A stretch of 64,000 bases of DNA from Pseudomonas viridiflava (GCF_900589395.1 NZ_UUIS01000041.1:85267-149266), one strand, 5' to 3'. Counted from the stretch's first letter, positions 37,553 to 49,270 are shown. Notes: generated from the sequence alone by a model not told the origin. Numbers and translations: made by a program.

Positions 37553-37584
37553 AATAAAATCGATAATTTATTTTGTACTTGAAG
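37553..37584 (+). repeat. copy 2 of the 32-bp AT-rich motif
   Basis: AATAAAATCGATAATTTATT continues TTGTACTTGAAG. It matches the copy at 61427-61458 at roughly 25 of 32 positions. It lies between the convergent GST and glutaredoxin genes, without a REP nearby. Confidence 0.45.
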
Positions 37585-37625
37585 GGCACGCTCCTGCATC
37601 GGGCAAGTGTTGGCTGCGCGCCAGG

Positions 37626-37976
37626 TCACTGCAATGCCGCTTCGATCTGCTGTTCGGAAAAGTCGCGCAGCAGGGTGCCGTTGACATCGAGCAGTGGGAT
37701 GCCACGCCCGCCCAGCGCTTCGTAGGCTCGTCGGCCTTCGGCGCTGGTTTCGATGTCGTATTCCTTGAAGGCAATGCCTTTGCTGTCGAGCAGGCTGCGT
37801 GCCTGCTTGCAGTAGCCGCACCAATGAGTCGAGTACATCACCACCCGCGCCTGGCTGTAGCGTTGCGCCTGCTCGGCCGAGGGTGGGTCGATGAAGTGCT
37901 CGATCATGCCGCGATTCTGGTAGATGACCACCACCAACAGGATTAGCGCGACCTTCTTGAGGGTTCGTTGCAGCAT
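37626..37976 (-). CDS. membrane-anchored glutaredoxin-like protein
   Basis: A 116-residue protein. An uncleaved N-terminal anchor at about 8-20 (VALILLVVVIYQ) precedes a glutaredoxin fold with the redox motif WCGYC (C53, C56), then GIAFKEYDIETSAEGRRAYEALGGRGIPLLDVNGTLLRDFSEQQIEAAL. The cis-proline is in GIPLL. Topology is uncertain: the fold could face the periplasm or the cytoplasm. It lies 4 nt from the yejK stop on the same strand, so the two are probably co-transcribed. Confidence 0.88.
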   Translation of the reverse strand: MLQRTLKKVALILLVVVIYQNRGMIEHFIDPPSAEQAQRYSQARVVMYSTHWCGYCKQARSLLDSKGIAFKEYDIETSAEGRRAYEALGGRGIPLLDVNGTLLRDFSEQQIEAALQ

Positions 37977-37980
37977 CGGC

Positions 37981-38982
37981 TCAGCGTCGTTTCAACTGGT
38001 CGGTGAGCTGGGTGGGCAGACCCTTGATGATCAGCGTGCCGGCGGCTTCGTCGTACTCGACCTTGTCACCCAGCAGGTGAGCCTCGAAGCTGATCGACAG
38101 GCCCTCGGCGCGGCCGGTGAAGCGGCGGAACTGGCTCAGGGTGCGTTTGTCGGCCGGAATCTCCGGCGACAGGCCGTAGTCCTTGTTGCGGATATGGTCG
38201 TAGAACGCTTTGGGGCGTTCTTCGTCGATCAGTTCCGACAGCTCGTCCAAAGCGATGGGCTCGCCCAGCTTGCTCTGGCTGGTGGCATAACTCACCAGGG
38301 CCTTGGTCTTTTCGCGGGTGGCTTCTTCGGGCAGGTCTTCACTTTCGACAAAGTCGCTGAAGGCCTTGAGCAGGGTGCGGGTTTCGCCGGGACCGTCGAC
38401 GCCTTCCTGGCAGCCGATGAAGTCGCGGAAGTACTCCGAGACTTTCTTGCCGTTCTTGCCCTTGATGAACGAGATGTACTGCCTGGACTGCTTGTTGTTC
38501 TGCCACTCGGAGATATTGATGCGCGCCGCCAAGTGCAACTGGCCCAGGTCCAGATGCCGCGATGGCGTGACATCGAGCGAGTCGGTGACCGCCACGCCTT
38601 CACTGTGGTGCAGCAGGGCAATGGCCAGGTACTCGGTCATGCCTTGCTGATAGTGGGCGAACAGCACATGGCCACCCACTGAAAGATTGGACTCTTCCAT
38701 CAACTTTTGCAGGTGTTCGACCGCGGTGCGGGTGAAGGTCGTGAAGTCCTTGCCGGTCTCCAGGTATTGCTTCAGCCAGCCGCTGAACGGATAGGCACCG
38801 GACTCGGGATGAAACAATCCCCAGGCCTTGCCCTGTTTGGCGTTGTAGCTTTCATTGAGGTCGGCCAGCAGGTTTTCGATGGCGGTGGATTCGGCCAGTT
38901 CGCTGTCGCGCGCATGCAGCACTGCAGGCGTACCGTCGGGTTTTTTGTCGATCAGGTGGACGATGCAATGACGGATCGGCAT
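37981..38982 (-). CDS. yejK: nucleoid-associated protein YejK (NdpA)
   Basis: A 333-residue nucleoid-associated protein of the NdpA family. It has the N-terminus [27 protein letters not shown] and the central [24 protein letters not shown], ...[18 protein letters not shown] and [26 protein letters not shown], all typical. The length matches the family. It is divergent from the HU gene across a 363-nt control region, pairing two nucleoid proteins. Confidence 0.96.
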   Translation of the reverse strand: MPIRHCIVHLIDKKPDGTPAVLHARDSELAESTAIENLLADLNESYNAKQGKAWGLFHPESGAYPFSGWLKQYLETGKDFTTFTRTAVEHLQKLMEESNLSVGGHVLFAHYQQGMTEYLAIALLHHSEGVAVTDSLDVTPSRHLDLGQLHLAARINISEWQNNKQSRQYISFIKGKNGKKVSEYFRDFIGCQEGVDGPGETRTLLKAFSDFVESEDLPEEATREKTKALVSYATSQSKLGEPIALDELSELIDEERPKAFYDHIRNKDYGLSPEIPADKRTLSQFRRFTGRAEGLSISFEAHLLGDKVEYDEAAGTLIIKGLPTQLTDQLKRR

Positions 38983-39345
38983 GGATTTCTCGGCTCGTGA
39001 AAGTGAAGAGCGGTGCGGCTCGTGGCAAGGCCGCCAGTGTACCGCAGGGTCGGCGTGAATGGCCGATGTGGCTGTTTTTCGTCCAACCGGGGATTTTCAA
39101 TCGCTTTTTTTGCTTCAAAGTCCGCAAAACCTGACCAAAAGGATAGGCAGAGGCGGATATTTGCCCGGCTCTGTGCTAGTTTTGCGCGGTCCTGCGCACT
39201 CCAGCGCGTCAGGCATGCAGTTTGTGCGCGTGCTGGCGAACCAAATCATGGTTTCAGTATCTACAACTTCGCGATTGATCGTGGCTGCCAATGGCCGACG
39301 TTGCACTCTGCAATCCATATGAATTTTATAGGGAAGGAACACTAC
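38983..39345. other. divergent control region between yejK and HU
   Basis: 363 nt without a gene-like frame. T-rich tracts (CGCTTTTTTTGCTTC at about 39102) and a run of purines before the HU ribosome site (GGGAAGGAAC) are visible. No promoter pair or operator could be assigned with confidence. Confidence 0.35.
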
Positions 39346-39627
39346 ATGGCTCTTACCAAAGACCAGTTGATCGCCGATATCGCAGAAGCTATCGACGCGC
39401 CAAAATCCACCGCGCGTAGCGCCCTGGAGCAGTTGGGCCAGATCGTTGCTGATCAACTGGAAAACGGTGCTGAAATCACCCTGCCAGGTATTGGCAAGCT
39501 GAAAGTCACCGAGCGTCCAGCGCGTACCGGCCGCAACCCTTCGACTGGCGCCGCCATCGAAATCGCTGCCAAGAAAGTGGTCAAGTTCGTTCCAGCCAAA
39601 GTGCTGACCGACTCGATCAACAAGTAA
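39346..39627 (+). CDS. HU-family DNA-binding protein
   Basis: A 93-residue histone-like protein. It has the HU start MALTKDQLIADIAEAIDAPKSTARSALEQL and the DNA-contacting arm with the Arg-rich, proline-tipped stretch TERPARTGRNPSTGAAIEIAAKKVVKFVPAK. AAGGAAC lies upstream of the ATG. It is shorter and more acidic at the N-terminus than HupB; proteins like this are called HupN in P. putida. A strong terminator follows. Confidence 0.95.
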   Translation: MALTKDQLIADIAEAIDAPKSTARSALEQLGQIVADQLENGAEITLPGIGKLKVTERPARTGRNPSTGAAIEIAAKKVVKFVPAKVLTDSINK

Positions 39628-39641
39628 GCTTACGCTTGCTT

Positions 39642-39680
39642 GAAAAAGCCGTGTACGGGTTCACCCGACACGGTTTTTTT
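39642..39680. terminator. bidirectional terminator between HU and rlmF
   Basis: An interrupted stem (AAAAAGCCGTGT...ACACGGTTTTTTT) with A-tract and T-tract flanks, 15 nt after the HU stop and about 19 nt past the rlmF stop on the opposite strand. It can serve both convergent genes. Confidence 0.9.
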
Positions 39681-39698
39681 ATGCCTGCTGTACGGCCC

Positions 39699-40709
39699 TC
39701 AGGCCTGGACCCAACGCCCGGCGCGCCACGCAGCCTGCTCGCCGGCGTCATGGAAGGTCCAGGCGACAAAGCGGCTCTGCTTCTGTCCCTGGCCCATCTC
39801 CACCACGCGCACCTCGAAGGCGCCGCTCTTTTTCAGGCGTTGCTGGATCTCGGGCAGGTTCGCCGCCTTTGACACCAGCGTGCTGAACCACAGCACCTGT
39901 TCGGGAATCCGGGCGCTTTCGTCGATCAGGCGGGTGACAAAGCCGATCTCGCCACCCTCGCACCACAGCTCCTGTGCCTGGCCACCGAAGTTGAGCACCG
40001 GCAGCTTGCGCTTGGGGTCAGCCTTGCCCAGGGCTCGCCATTTGCGCTGGCTGCCGCGCGTGGCTTCGTCCAGCGAGGCATGGAAGGGCGGGTTGCACAG
40101 GCTCAGGTCAAAGCGTTCGGTGCTGTCGAGCAGGCCGTGCAGGATGTGCTGGCGGTTGCCTTGCTGGCGCAGGCTGATGGCCTTGCCCAGGCCGTTGGCC
40201 TTGACGATGGTGGCGGCGGCCGCCAGGGCCTTGGCGTCGATCTCCGAACCCAAGAAGTGCCAGCCGTAGTCGACATGCCCCAGCAGCGGGTAGATGCAGT
40301 TGGCGCCGGTGCCGACGTCCAGCACCTTGACCGCCGCACCGTGCGGAATCACCTGCTGGTTATGCTCGGCCAGCAGGTCGGCGAGAAAGTGCAGGTAGTC
40401 GGCGCGTCCCGGAATCGGTGGGCACAGGTAATCGGCCGGGATGTCCCAGTGCTTGATGCGGTAGTGCGCCTTGAGCAGCGCCCGGTTGAACACCCGTACC
40501 GCCTGCGGATTGGCAAAGTCGATGCTTTGCTTGCCGTAAGGGTTGAGGATGACGAATTCGGCCAGCTCCGGGCTGCTTTTGATCAGCGCCGGGAAGTCAT
40601 AGCGACCCTGGTGGCGGTTGCGCGGGTGCAGGGTGGCTTTTTCTTTAGGCGCGGCCGGCTTGGCCGGGCGTTGGGGTTTCTTGCGTGCAGGCTTGGGCGT
40701 GTCGGTCAT
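39699..40709 (-). CDS. rlmF: 23S rRNA m6A1618 methyltransferase RlmF
   Basis: A 336-residue SAM-dependent methyltransferase. A basic, Pro/Lys/Ala-rich N-terminal tail ([20 protein letters not shown]) precedes [33 protein letters not shown] (SAM site) and the target-base motif NPPF in [11 protein letters not shown]. The start is uncertain between 40727 and 40709; 40709 is preferred by a weak GGA at normal spacing. It is downstream of valS on the same strand but separated from it by a terminator. Confidence 0.93.
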   Translation of the reverse strand: MTDTPKPARKKPQRPAKPAAPKEKATLHPRNRHQGRYDFPALIKSSPELAEFVILNPYGKQSIDFANPQAVRVFNRALLKAHYRIKHWDIPADYLCPPIPGRADYLHFLADLLAEHNQQVIPHGAAVKVLDVGTGANCIYPLLGHVDYGWHFLGSEIDAKALAAAATIVKANGLGKAISLRQQGNRQHILHGLLDSTERFDLSLCNPPFHASLDEATRGSQRKWRALGKADPKRKLPVLNFGGQAQELWCEGGEIGFVTRLIDESARIPEQVLWFSTLVSKAANLPEIQQRLKKSGAFEVRVVEMGQGQKQSRFVAWTFHDAGEQAAWRAGRWVQA

Positions 40710-40740
40710 GGCCGTATCCGATGGCAATTGGTACGTGCAT

Positions 40741-40770
40741 AAAAAAGCCAGCCCGCGAACGGGCTGGCTG
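40741..40770 (-). terminator. Rho-independent terminator of valS
   Basis: A perfect 10-bp stem (AGCCAGCCCG / CGGGCTGGCT) with a 4-nt loop, followed on the minus strand by TTTTTT, 15 nt beyond the valS stop. Confidence 0.93.
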
Positions 40771-40784
40771 ATCGTGACGCTGTA

Positions 40785-43631
40785 TCAGAGGCTGCTGATG
40801 CGGGCGTGTTGCTCGGCCAGCTTGCCCAGCGCCTGTTCGGCTTCGGTCAGCTTGGCGCGTTCCTTGGCGATCACCTCAGGCGGCGCCTTGTCGACGAAGG
40901 CGGCGTTGGACAGCTTGCCGCCCACGCGCTGCACTTCGCCTTGCAGGCGCTGGATTTCCTTGTCCAGGCGTGCCAGTTCCGCGCCCTTGTCGATCAGGCC
41001 GGCCATCGGCACCAGCACTTGCATCTCGCCCACCAGTCCGGTGGCCGACAGCGGCGCCTCGGCACCCGGCGCCAGGACGGTGATCGATTCGAGTTTGGCC
41101 AGCTTCTTGAGCAGGTGCTCGTTGTCGCCCAGGCGGCGTACGTCTTCGGCACTGGCGTTGTTGAGGAACAGTTGCAGCGGCTTGCCGGGGCCGATGTTCA
41201 TTTCGCCACGAATGTTGCGCACCGCCAGCATCAGGCCCTTGAGCCATTCGATATCGCCTTCGGCGGCTTCATCGATACGGGCTTCGTTGGCCACCGGCCA
41301 CGGTTGCAGCATGATGGTCTTGCCTTCGGCACCGGCCAGCGGCGCCAGGCGCTGCCAGATTTCTTCGGTGATGAACGGCATGAACGGGTGCGCCAGGCGC
41401 AGGGCTACTTCCAGCACGCGCACCAGGGTGCGACGGGTGCCGCGCTGGCGCTCAACGGGTGCGTTCTCGTCCCACAGCACCGGCTTGGACAGCTCCAGGT
41501 ACCAGTCGCAGTACTGGTTCCAGATGAACTCGTACAAGGCCTGGGCAGCCAGGTCGAAGCGGAACTGGTCCAGCTGACGGGTCACTTCGGCTTCGGTGCG
41601 TTGCAGCTGCGAGATGATCCAGCGGTCCGGCAGCGACAGCTCATAGGCCTCGCCGTTCTGGCCGCAGTCCTCGCCCTTGTCCAGCACGTAGCGCGCCGCG
41701 TTCCAGATCTTGTTGCAGAAGTTGCGGTAGCCTTCGACGCGGCCCATGTCGAACTTGATGTCGCGGCCGGTGGAGGCCAGCGAGCAGAACGTGAAGCGCA
41801 GGGCGTCGGTGCCGTAGCTGGCGATGCCGTCGGCGAACTCCTGGCGGGTCTGCTTCTCGATCTTCTTGGCCAGTTGCGGTTGCAGCAGGCCGGTGGTGCG
41901 TTTCTGCACCAGGGTTTCCAGGTCGATGCCGTCGACGATGTCCAGCGGGTCGAGGACATTGCCCTTGGACTTGGACATCTTCTGGCCCTGGCCGTCGCGC
42001 ACCAGGCCGTGCACGTACACAGTCTTGAATGGCACTTGCGGGGTGCCGTCTTCATTTTTCACCAGGTGCATGGTGAGCATGATCATCCGGGCGACCCAGA
42101 AGAAGATGATGTCGAAGCCGGTAACCAGCACGTCGGTGGAGTGGAAGGTCTTGAGCGCTTCGGTCTTTTCCGGCCAGCCCAGGGTGGAGAAGGTCCACAG
42201 GCCCGAGCTGAACCAGGTGTCCAGCACGTCATTGTCCTGTTGCAACGTCACGTCGCTGCCCAGGTTGTGCTTGGCGCGTACTTCGGCTTCGTCGCGACCG
42301 ACATAGACCTTGCCCGAGGCGTCGTACCAGGCCGGGATGCGATGGCCCCACCACAGCTGGCGGCTGATGCACCAGTCCTGGATGTCGCGCATCCACGAGA
42401 AGTACATGTTTTCGTACTGCTTGGGCACGAACTGGATGCGACCGTCTTCGACAGCGGCAATGGCAGGCTCGGCCAGCGGCTTGGTCGACACGTACCACTG
42501 GTCGGTCAGCCACGGCTCGATGATGGTGCCGGAGCGATCGCCCTTCGGCACTTTCAGGGCGTGATCATCGACGCTGACCAGCAGGCCGGCGGCCTCGAAC
42601 GCGGCGACGATGCGCTTGCGCGCCTCGAAGCGGTCCAGGCCGGCGTACTCGGCCGGCAGGCGGGCATCGACAGCTTCGTTGAGCGTGCCGTCGAGGTTGA
42701 ACACCTGGGCGGCCGGCAGCACGGCAGCGTTCTTGTCGAAGATGTTGAGCAGCGGCAGGTTGTGGCGCTTGCCGACTTCATAGTCGTTGAAGTCGTGGGC
42801 CGGGGTGATCTTCACGCAGCCGGTGCCGAACTCGGGGTCGCAGTAGTCATCGGCGATGATCGGAATGCGACGGCCCACCAGCGGCAGCTCGACGAACTTG
42901 CCGATCAGGGCCTTGTAGCGTTCGTCTTCGGGGTTCACGGCCACGGCCGCGTCACCGAGCATGGTTTCCGGGCGGGTGGTGGCCACGACCAGGTAGTCAT
43001 TGCCTTCGGCCGTGGTGGCGCCGTCGGCCAGCGGGTAGCGCAGGTTCCACAGGTGGCCTTTCTCGTCGTGGTTCTCGACTTCCAGGTCAGAGATGGCCGT
43101 GTGCAGCTTGGTGTCCCAGTTGACCAGGCGCTTGCCGCGATAGATCAGGCCGTCCTCGTGCAGGCGCACGAAGGCTTCCTGCACGGCCGCCGACATGCCG
43201 TCGTCCATCGTGAAACGCTCGCGGCTCCAGTCGACCGAGGAGCCCAGGCGACGAATCTGGCGGCTGATGTTGCCACCGGACTCGGCTTTCCATTCCCAGA
43301 CCTTGTCCAGAAACTGCTCGCGGCCCAGGTCATGACGGTTCAGGCCCTGGGCCTCGATACGACGCTCGACCAGCATCTGGGTTGCGATGCCGGCATGGTC
43401 GGTACCAGGCTGCCACAGGGTGTTGCGGCCTTGCATGCGGCGAAAACGGATCAGGGCGTCCATGATCGCGTTATTGAACCCGTGGCCCATGTGCAGGCTG
43501 CCGGTCACGTTCGGCGGCGGAATCATGATGGTGTACGAGTCACCTGCGCCTTGCGGAGCGAAGTAGTTCTCGGACTCCCAGGTCTGGTACCAGGAAGTTT
43601 CGATGGCGTGCGGCTGGTAAGTCTTGTCCAT
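40785..43631 (-). CDS. valS: valyl-tRNA synthetase
   Basis: A 948-residue class I tRNA synthetase that charges tRNA-Val and edits threonine. The HIGH-type motif is HMGH at residues 47-50 ([15 protein letters not shown]). KMSKS is at 551-555 ([14 protein letters not shown]). The C-terminal coiled coil ([54 protein letters not shown]) contacts the tRNA. The start at 43631 ([19 protein letters not shown]) is standard. The open frame upstream crosses a dispersed repeat and is rejected. It is not tightly coupled to the next gene upstream (141-nt gap). Confidence 0.98.
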   Translation of the reverse strand: MDKTYQPHAIETSWYQTWESENYFAPQGAGDSYTIMIPPPNVTGSLHMGHGFNNAIMDALIRFRRMQGRNTLWQPGTDHAGIATQMLVERRIEAQGLNRHDLGREQFLDKVWEWKAESGGNISRQIRRLGSSVDWSRERFTMDDGMSAAVQEAFVRLHEDGLIYRGKRLVNWDTKLHTAISDLEVENHDEKGHLWNLRYPLADGATTAEGNDYLVVATTRPETMLGDAAVAVNPEDERYKALIGKFVELPLVGRRIPIIADDYCDPEFGTGCVKITPAHDFNDYEVGKRHNLPLLNIFDKNAAVLPAAQVFNLDGTLNEAVDARLPAEYAGLDRFEARKRIVAAFEAAGLLVSVDDHALKVPKGDRSGTIIEPWLTDQWYVSTKPLAEPAIAAVEDGRIQFVPKQYENMYFSWMRDIQDWCISRQLWWGHRIPAWYDASGKVYVGRDEAEVRAKHNLGSDVTLQQDNDVLDTWFSSGLWTFSTLGWPEKTEALKTFHSTDVLVTGFDIIFFWVARMIMLTMHLVKNEDGTPQVPFKTVYVHGLVRDGQGQKMSKSKGNVLDPLDIVDGIDLETLVQKRTTGLLQPQLAKKIEKQTRQEFADGIASYGTDALRFTFCSLASTGRDIKFDMGRVEGYRNFCNKIWNAARYVLDKGEDCGQNGEAYELSLPDRWIISQLQRTEAEVTRQLDQFRFDLAAQALYEFIWNQYCDWYLELSKPVLWDENAPVERQRGTRRTLVRVLEVALRLAHPFMPFITEEIWQRLAPLAGAEGKTIMLQPWPVANEARIDEAAEGDIEWLKGLMLAVRNIRGEMNIGPGKPLQLFLNNASAEDVRRLGDNEHLLKKLAKLESITVLAPGAEAPLSATGLVGEMQVLVPMAGLIDKGAELARLDKEIQRLQGEVQRVGGKLSNAAFVDKAPPEVIAKERAKLTEAEQALGKLAEQHARISSL

Positions 43632-43702
43632 GCGCGGCGGGAACCCTGTGACATTGATTCGGAAACCGGCAAGTATAGCCTTCCAGGCCGGCAGCAAGCC
43701 AT

Positions 43703-43721
43703 AAGCGGCAAGCTGCAAGTT
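43703..43721 (+). repeat. 19-nt dispersed repeat upstream of valS
   Basis: AAGCGGCAAGCTGCAAGTT, identical to the complement of 19050-19068 in the algD-alg8 spacer, and part of a longer GCAAG-rich tract (43690-43730). Confidence 0.7.
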
Positions 43722-43772
43722 AAAAGCGGCAGATACGCGATGGAAAGACAGGGGCCCCAGGTGGCGGGTGGC

Positions 43773-44201
43773 TTAAAGCTTGTTGCCTGAGGCGGCGATG
43801 ATTCTTTCGAGCCGCGCCTCAAGTCGTCGCTTTATCTCGGTTTCGATGTGCGGGGCAAAGTCATTGATCACATCCTGCATGATCAACTGCGCGGCCGAGC
43901 GCAGTTCGGTGTCCAGGTGCAGGAGCGTATCGACATTGGGGGCCGCCGGCTTTGCCGGTGTTGGTGCCGGTGTTGGTGTCGCTGCCACGGACGGCGGGGC
44001 AGGTGGTGCAGCCGGTGCCGGTGTGGCGGTCGGTTGTGGCGAGCGCTCGACCATGTCCGACAGCATCGGGATCTGCGTGTCGCTGAGCACCGTTTCGGTC
44101 AACAGCGGCGGTTGCAGGTTTTCATCTTCCAGCAGCTTGCGGATCGATTCGAGGTCGTTCAACAGGTGTACCGATTCTGCTTTTTTAGAAGTATCCATCA
44201 T
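43773..44201 (-). CDS. hypothetical protein, Pro/Ala/Thr-rich centre, downstream of holC
   Basis: 142 residues from the ATG at 44201, 4 nt after the holC stop. An acidic N-terminal helical part (KKAESVHLLNDLESIRKLLEDENLQPPLLTETVLSDTQIPMLSDMVE) is followed by a disordered linker of Pro, Ala and Thr (about 72-98) and a C-terminal helical part (TLLHLDTELRSAAQLIMQDVINDFAPHIETEIKRRLEARLERIIA). Translation could instead begin at an ATG at 44240 inside holC. Genes of this type sit beside holC in Pseudomonas, but the function is not known. The layout, two helical ends with a flexible linker, suggests a tether or adaptor. Confidence 0.8.
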   Translation of the reverse strand: MMDTSKKAESVHLLNDLESIRKLLEDENLQPPLLTETVLSDTQIPMLSDMVERSPQPTATPAPAAPPAPPSVAATPTPAPTPAKPAAPNVDTLLHLDTELRSAAQLIMQDVINDFAPHIETEIKRRLEARLERIIAASGNKL

Positions 44202-44205
44202 GTGC

Positions 44206-44634
44206 TCAAAGACGCTGTAGTCGGTGATCTTGCGGAGCATAGCCCTGTTTGCGGTATTCCCGGAAGCTCTCGCGGGCTGCCAGGCGAATGCCCGGTTCTT
44301 CGGTGACCACTTCAGCCACGCGGGCAAAACGCTTGAAAAAAGGTGCGATGCGGACGTCCAGATTGACCAGCAGGTCGTGGTGCCGGCCCGGGTCATCGCC
44401 CAGGCCCAGGACTATGGGCGCCTGCTCGTCGGTTTCGGCATCGCCATGGGGCACGAAGCTTTCGCCCTTGAAGCGCCACAGGCGGGCATCGAGGTCAGCG
44501 CGCTGGGCGGCGTCGCTGCAGTGCAGGTAGACCTGGTGACCGAGGCGCCAGGCTTTTTCAGTGAGCTTGCAGGCAAAGTCCAGCCGCGCCTCGAGGGTGG
44601 GGCTGGGCAGGATATAGAAGTCGATCTGGGTCAT
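44206..44634 (-). CDS. holC: DNA polymerase III chi subunit HolC
   Basis: A 142-residue subunit of the clamp loader that contacts single-stranded DNA-binding protein. It has TQIDFYILPSPTLEARLDFACKLTEKAWRLGHQVYLHCSD, LWRFKGESFVPHG and DDPGRHHDLLVNLDVRIAPFFKRFARVAEVV, all family landmarks. It lies between pepA (49-nt gap) and the unknown gene, all on the minus strand, the usual pepA-holC-valS neighbourhood of gammaproteobacteria. Confidence 0.95.
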   Translation of the reverse strand: MTQIDFYILPSPTLEARLDFACKLTEKAWRLGHQVYLHCSDAAQRADLDARLWRFKGESFVPHGDAETDEQAPIVLGLGDDPGRHHDLLVNLDVRIAPFFKRFARVAEVVTEEPGIRLAARESFREYRKQGYAPQDHRLQRL

Positions 44635-44683
44635 AGGCGGTTACCGCCTGCGCCTTGCCGGCAAGGCAAGGCGCAGGGCAGGG

Positions 44684-46357
<1,674 letters not shown>

Positions 46358-46454
46358 TCAATCACAGGATAATGCCGCATCTTTTTCGCCTGTACCGTGG
46401 CTCGTCTTTTCCCTTGTCCGGCCGATTGCGCCTGGCAAACCTGGAGTGTCTGGT

Positions 46455-47594
46455 TTGATTGTCTTTCGTTATCTGTCCCGGGAAGTGCTGGTCACATTGA
46501 GTGCGGTCAGCGCCGTGCTGCTGGTCATCATCATGAGCGGGCGCTTCATCAAATACCTGGCCCAGGCCGCTTCCGGCGCGCTGGACCCCGGCGTGCTGTT
46601 CCTGATCATGGGCTTTCGCCTGCCCGGCTTTCTCCAGCTGATCCTGCCGCTGGGGCTGTTTCTGGGCATCCTGCTGGCGTACGGCCGGCTGTACCTGGAA
46701 AGCGAGATGACCGTGCTGGCCGCCACGGGCATGAGCCAGCAGCGCCTGCTGGCCATCACCCTGGCGCCGGCGGCGCTGGTGGCCTTGCTGGTGGCCTGGC
46801 TGAGTTTCAGCCTGGCGCCGCAGGGCGCGGCGCAGTTCTCGGTGCTGATCAACAAGCAGGACTCGCTGACCGAATTCGATACCCTGGTGCCCGGGCGTTT
46901 CCAGGCCTTGCGTGACGGCACCCGCGTGACCTACACCCAGCAACTGTCCGAAGACCGCACGCAACTGGGCGGCATCTTCATCTCCGAGCGGCGCCTGGCC
47001 GGCGACAAAGCCAAGGACGGTGAAAAGGACGGTGGCGTGACGGTACTGGTGGCCGAAAAGGGCCGCCAGGAAGTGCGTCCCGACGGCAGTCGCTTCCTGG
47101 TGCTGGAAAACGGCTACCGCTACGACGGCAATCCGGGCGAGGCCAATTACCGGGCAATCCAGTACGACACCTACGGTGCCCTGCTGCCCAAGCCTGAAAT
47201 CAGTGCCGAAGTCACCGAGCGCGACGCAATCCCCACTGCCGAACTGTTCGGCAACGAGAACCCGCGCTATCAGGCCGAGCTGCACTGGCGGCTGTCGCTG
47301 CCGATCCTGGTGTTCATCGTGACCCTGATGGCTGTCCCTCTGTCACGGGTCAATCCGCGCCAGGGCCGCTACCTGAAACTCTTGCCGGCGATTCTCTTGT
47401 ACATGGCTTACCTGACGATTCTGATTACCGTGCGCGGTGCCCTGGAGAAGGGCAAGCTGCCCATGGCCCTGGGCATGTGGTGGGTGCATGCGCTGTTCCT
47501 GTCGATCGGGCTGTTGTTGCTGTACTGGGAGCCGCTGCGGCTGAAGATGGCCGGCCGCCGTACCGCAGGGGAGGTGGCTCATGGGAAGGCTTGA
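46455..47594 (+). CDS. lptF: LPS export permease LptF
   Basis: A 379-residue inner-membrane half-permease of LptB2FG, which extracts lipopolysaccharide for transport to the outer membrane. It has MIVFRYLSREVLVTLSAVSAVLLVIIMSGRFIKYLAQAASG at the start, a periplasmic beta-jellyroll between helices 3 and 4 (VTYTQQLSEDRTQLGGIFISERR) and three C-terminal helices. The start is a TTG at 46455 with GGAG 8 nt upstream; a GTG three codons earlier is less likely. It overlaps lptG by 14 nt. Confidence 0.96.
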   Translation: MIVFRYLSREVLVTLSAVSAVLLVIIMSGRFIKYLAQAASGALDPGVLFLIMGFRLPGFLQLILPLGLFLGILLAYGRLYLESEMTVLAATGMSQQRLLAITLAPAALVALLVAWLSFSLAPQGAAQFSVLINKQDSLTEFDTLVPGRFQALRDGTRVTYTQQLSEDRTQLGGIFISERRLAGDKAKDGEKDGGVTVLVAEKGRQEVRPDGSRFLVLENGYRYDGNPGEANYRAIQYDTYGALLPKPEISAEVTERDAIPTAELFGNENPRYQAELHWRLSLPILVFIVTLMAVPLSRVNPRQGRYLKLLPAILLYMAYLTILITVRGALEKGKLPMALGMWWVHALFLSIGLLLLYWEPLRLKMAGRRTAGEVAHGKA

Positions 47595-48642
47595 TCGCTA
47601 CATCGGCAAGAGCGTCTTCCTGGCGATCCTGGCCGTGCTGGGCATCATCCTGTGCCTGGCGTCGCTGTTCGCACTGATCGACGAGATGGGCGACCTCAGC
47701 GACAACTACACCTTGCTCGACGCAGGAGCCTTCGTACTGCTCACCGCGCCGCGCCGGGTCTACGAAATGCTGCCGATGGCCGCGCTGATCGGCTGCCTGA
47801 TCGGCCTGGGCAGCCTGGCCAGCAGCAGCGAGCTGACCATCATGCGCGCAGCCGGCGTGTCCATCGGCCGCATTGTCTGGGCGGTGATGAGGCCCATGCT
47901 GGTGCTGATGCTGGTCGGTGTGCTGGTGGGCGAGTACGTGGCGCCGGCTGCCGAGAATAAAGGCCAGGCCGATCGTTCGCTGGCCCAGGGCACAGGCGCC
48001 TCGCAAAGCGCCAAGCATGGCCTGTGGCACCGCCAGGGCGATGAATTCATCCACATCAACAGCGTGCAGCCCGACGGGCTCATGTACGGCGTGACCCGCT
48101 ACCGTTTCGACGAACAGCGTCACATGCTGACCTCCAGCTTTGCCCGGCAGGCCAATTACCGCCAGGATTACTGGGAGCTCAGCGACATCACCACCACGCA
48201 CTTCCGCAATGGCCAGACCGATGTCGTCAAGACCCCCACCGAGCGCTGGGAAGTCACGCTCAGCCCGCAATTGCTGAGTACCGTGATCATGCCGCCGGAG
48301 TCGCTGTCGATCACCGGCCTGTGGAGCTACGCCCATTACCTGAGTGACCAGGGGTTGAACAATGGTCGTTACTGGCTGGCGTTCTGGACCAAGGTGCTGC
48401 AACCGCTGGTGACCGTGGCGCTGGTGCTGATGGCCATTTCGTTCATTTTCGGCCCGCTGCGTTCGGTGACCCTGGGCCAGCGTGTCTTTACCGGCGTGCT
48501 GGTGGGCTTCACCTTCCGTATCGCCCAGGACCTGCTCGGCCCTTCGAGCCTGGTGTTCGGCTTCTCGCCGCTGTTCGCGGTGCTGGTGCCTGCAGGCATC
48601 TGTGCCGTGGCCGGGGTGTGGCTGCTGCGCAGGGCGGGGTAA
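47581..48642 (+). CDS. lptG: LPS export permease LptG
   Basis: A 353-residue partner of LptF. The N-terminus is MGRLDRYIGKSVFLAILAVLGIILCLASLFALIDE. The coupling region MLPMAALIGCLIGLGSLASSSELTIMRAAGVS contacts LptB. The periplasmic beta-jellyroll lies in the middle and three helices end the protein. It is translationally coupled to lptF. A 9-bp hairpin begins at its stop codon. Confidence 0.96.
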   Translation: MGRLDRYIGKSVFLAILAVLGIILCLASLFALIDEMGDLSDNYTLLDAGAFVLLTAPRRVYEMLPMAALIGCLIGLGSLASSSELTIMRAAGVSIGRIVWAVMRPMLVLMLVGVLVGEYVAPAAENKGQADRSLAQGTGASQSAKHGLWHRQGDEFIHINSVQPDGLMYGVTRYRFDEQRHMLTSSFARQANYRQDYWELSDITTTHFRNGQTDVVKTPTERWEVTLSPQLLSTVIMPPESLSITGLWSYAHYLSDQGLNNGRYWLAFWTKVLQPLVTVALVLMAISFIFGPLRSVTLGQRVFTGVLVGFTFRIAQDLLGPSSLVFGFSPLFAVLVPAGICAVAGVWLLRRAG

Positions 48643-48665
48643 GAGATCCGCTCCTACGGATCTCT
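48642..48665. terminator. hairpin at the lptG stop, possible terminator
   Basis: AGAGATCCG and CGGATCTCT pair perfectly around the loop CTCCTA, starting at the last base of the lptG stop codon. There is no T-tract on the plus strand. It lies between convergent genes (lptG and the RDD protein) and may act as a 3'-end stabiliser. The loop resembles a REP fragment. Confidence 0.5.
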
Positions 48666-48701
48666 CGATCATGGGTTGTGTGTGATCGGCGGCGCTTCGC
48701 T

Positions 48702-49187
48702 TCAGCGGCGAGCAGGCAGGCGCACCAGCACGCTGCCTGAATACCTGTCGTGCCAGGTGCGGCCCTGTCGGTCGTACAGACTCCAGAAGAATCCCGCGCC
48801 AAAGCACAGCGCCGACGCGATGGCGACCATGAAGCGCAGCAGCGCCTGGGTCAGGCTGATGGCGCTGCCATCGGCATTCTGAACCCTTACGCCCCAGGCC
48901 TGCATGCCCAGCGTCTGGCCACTTCGCGTCCAGAACCCGCCATAGAAGGCAAAGGCTGCCAGCAGCAGCACGGTCGACAGGACCGGGTCGCCGTCCATGG
49001 CCCCCGAGTCGCTCAACTGGCGCAGGCGCGCCTGGCCGACAAACGCCATCCAGATCAATTTATAGACAAAGGCGGTGACGATCAGTATCGCCAGGCACAG
49101 CAGCAGGTCATAGCCGGCGGCGGCCAGGCGTCGCAGCAGAGGGGCAGGGGTAAAGGCGCCTTGCGGCTGGAGCAGGCGTGTGGGCAT
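48702..49187 (-). CDS. RDD family membrane protein
   Basis: A 161-residue protein with an N-terminal polar stretch and two or three membrane segments (AAGYDLLLCLAILIVTAFVYKLIWMAF, VLSTVLLLAAFAFYGGFW, FMVAIASALCFGAGFFWSLY). The RDD family is recognised from the first Arg and the Asp residues in LLRRLAAAGYD and from YDRQGRTWHDRYSGSVLV at the end. The start at 49187 has GAGG upstream. The function of RDD proteins is mostly unknown; some affect sodium or drug tolerance. Confidence 0.88.
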   Translation of the reverse strand: MPTRLLQPQGAFTPAPLLRRLAAAGYDLLLCLAILIVTAFVYKLIWMAFVGQARLRQLSDSGAMDGDPVLSTVLLLAAFAFYGGFWTRSGQTLGMQAWGVRVQNADGSAISLTQALLRFMVAIASALCFGAGFFWSLYDRQGRTWHDRYSGSVLVRLPARR

Positions 49188-49232
49188 GGCAGGACCTCGT
49201 TGCATCAGGCCGGTGGCACGACAGAGCGCCCA

Positions 49233-49270
49233 CAAAAAAGCCCCTGATAACTGAATATCAGGGGCTTTTA
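49233..49270. terminator. bidirectional terminator downstream of the cold-shock gene
   Basis: A 14-bp stem (AAAAGCCCCTGATA / a close complement ending CAGGGGCTTTT) with A- and T-tract flanks, 16 nt past the cold-shock gene stop on the minus strand. It also separates that gene from the RDD gene. Confidence 0.9.

Noticed and set aside
40806..43790. Very long open frame on the plus strand opposite valS
   Set aside because: valS on the minus strand has all catalytic motifs. The antisense frame is a by-product of high GC codon bias, and its product is His/Gln/Val/Gly-rich with no domain.
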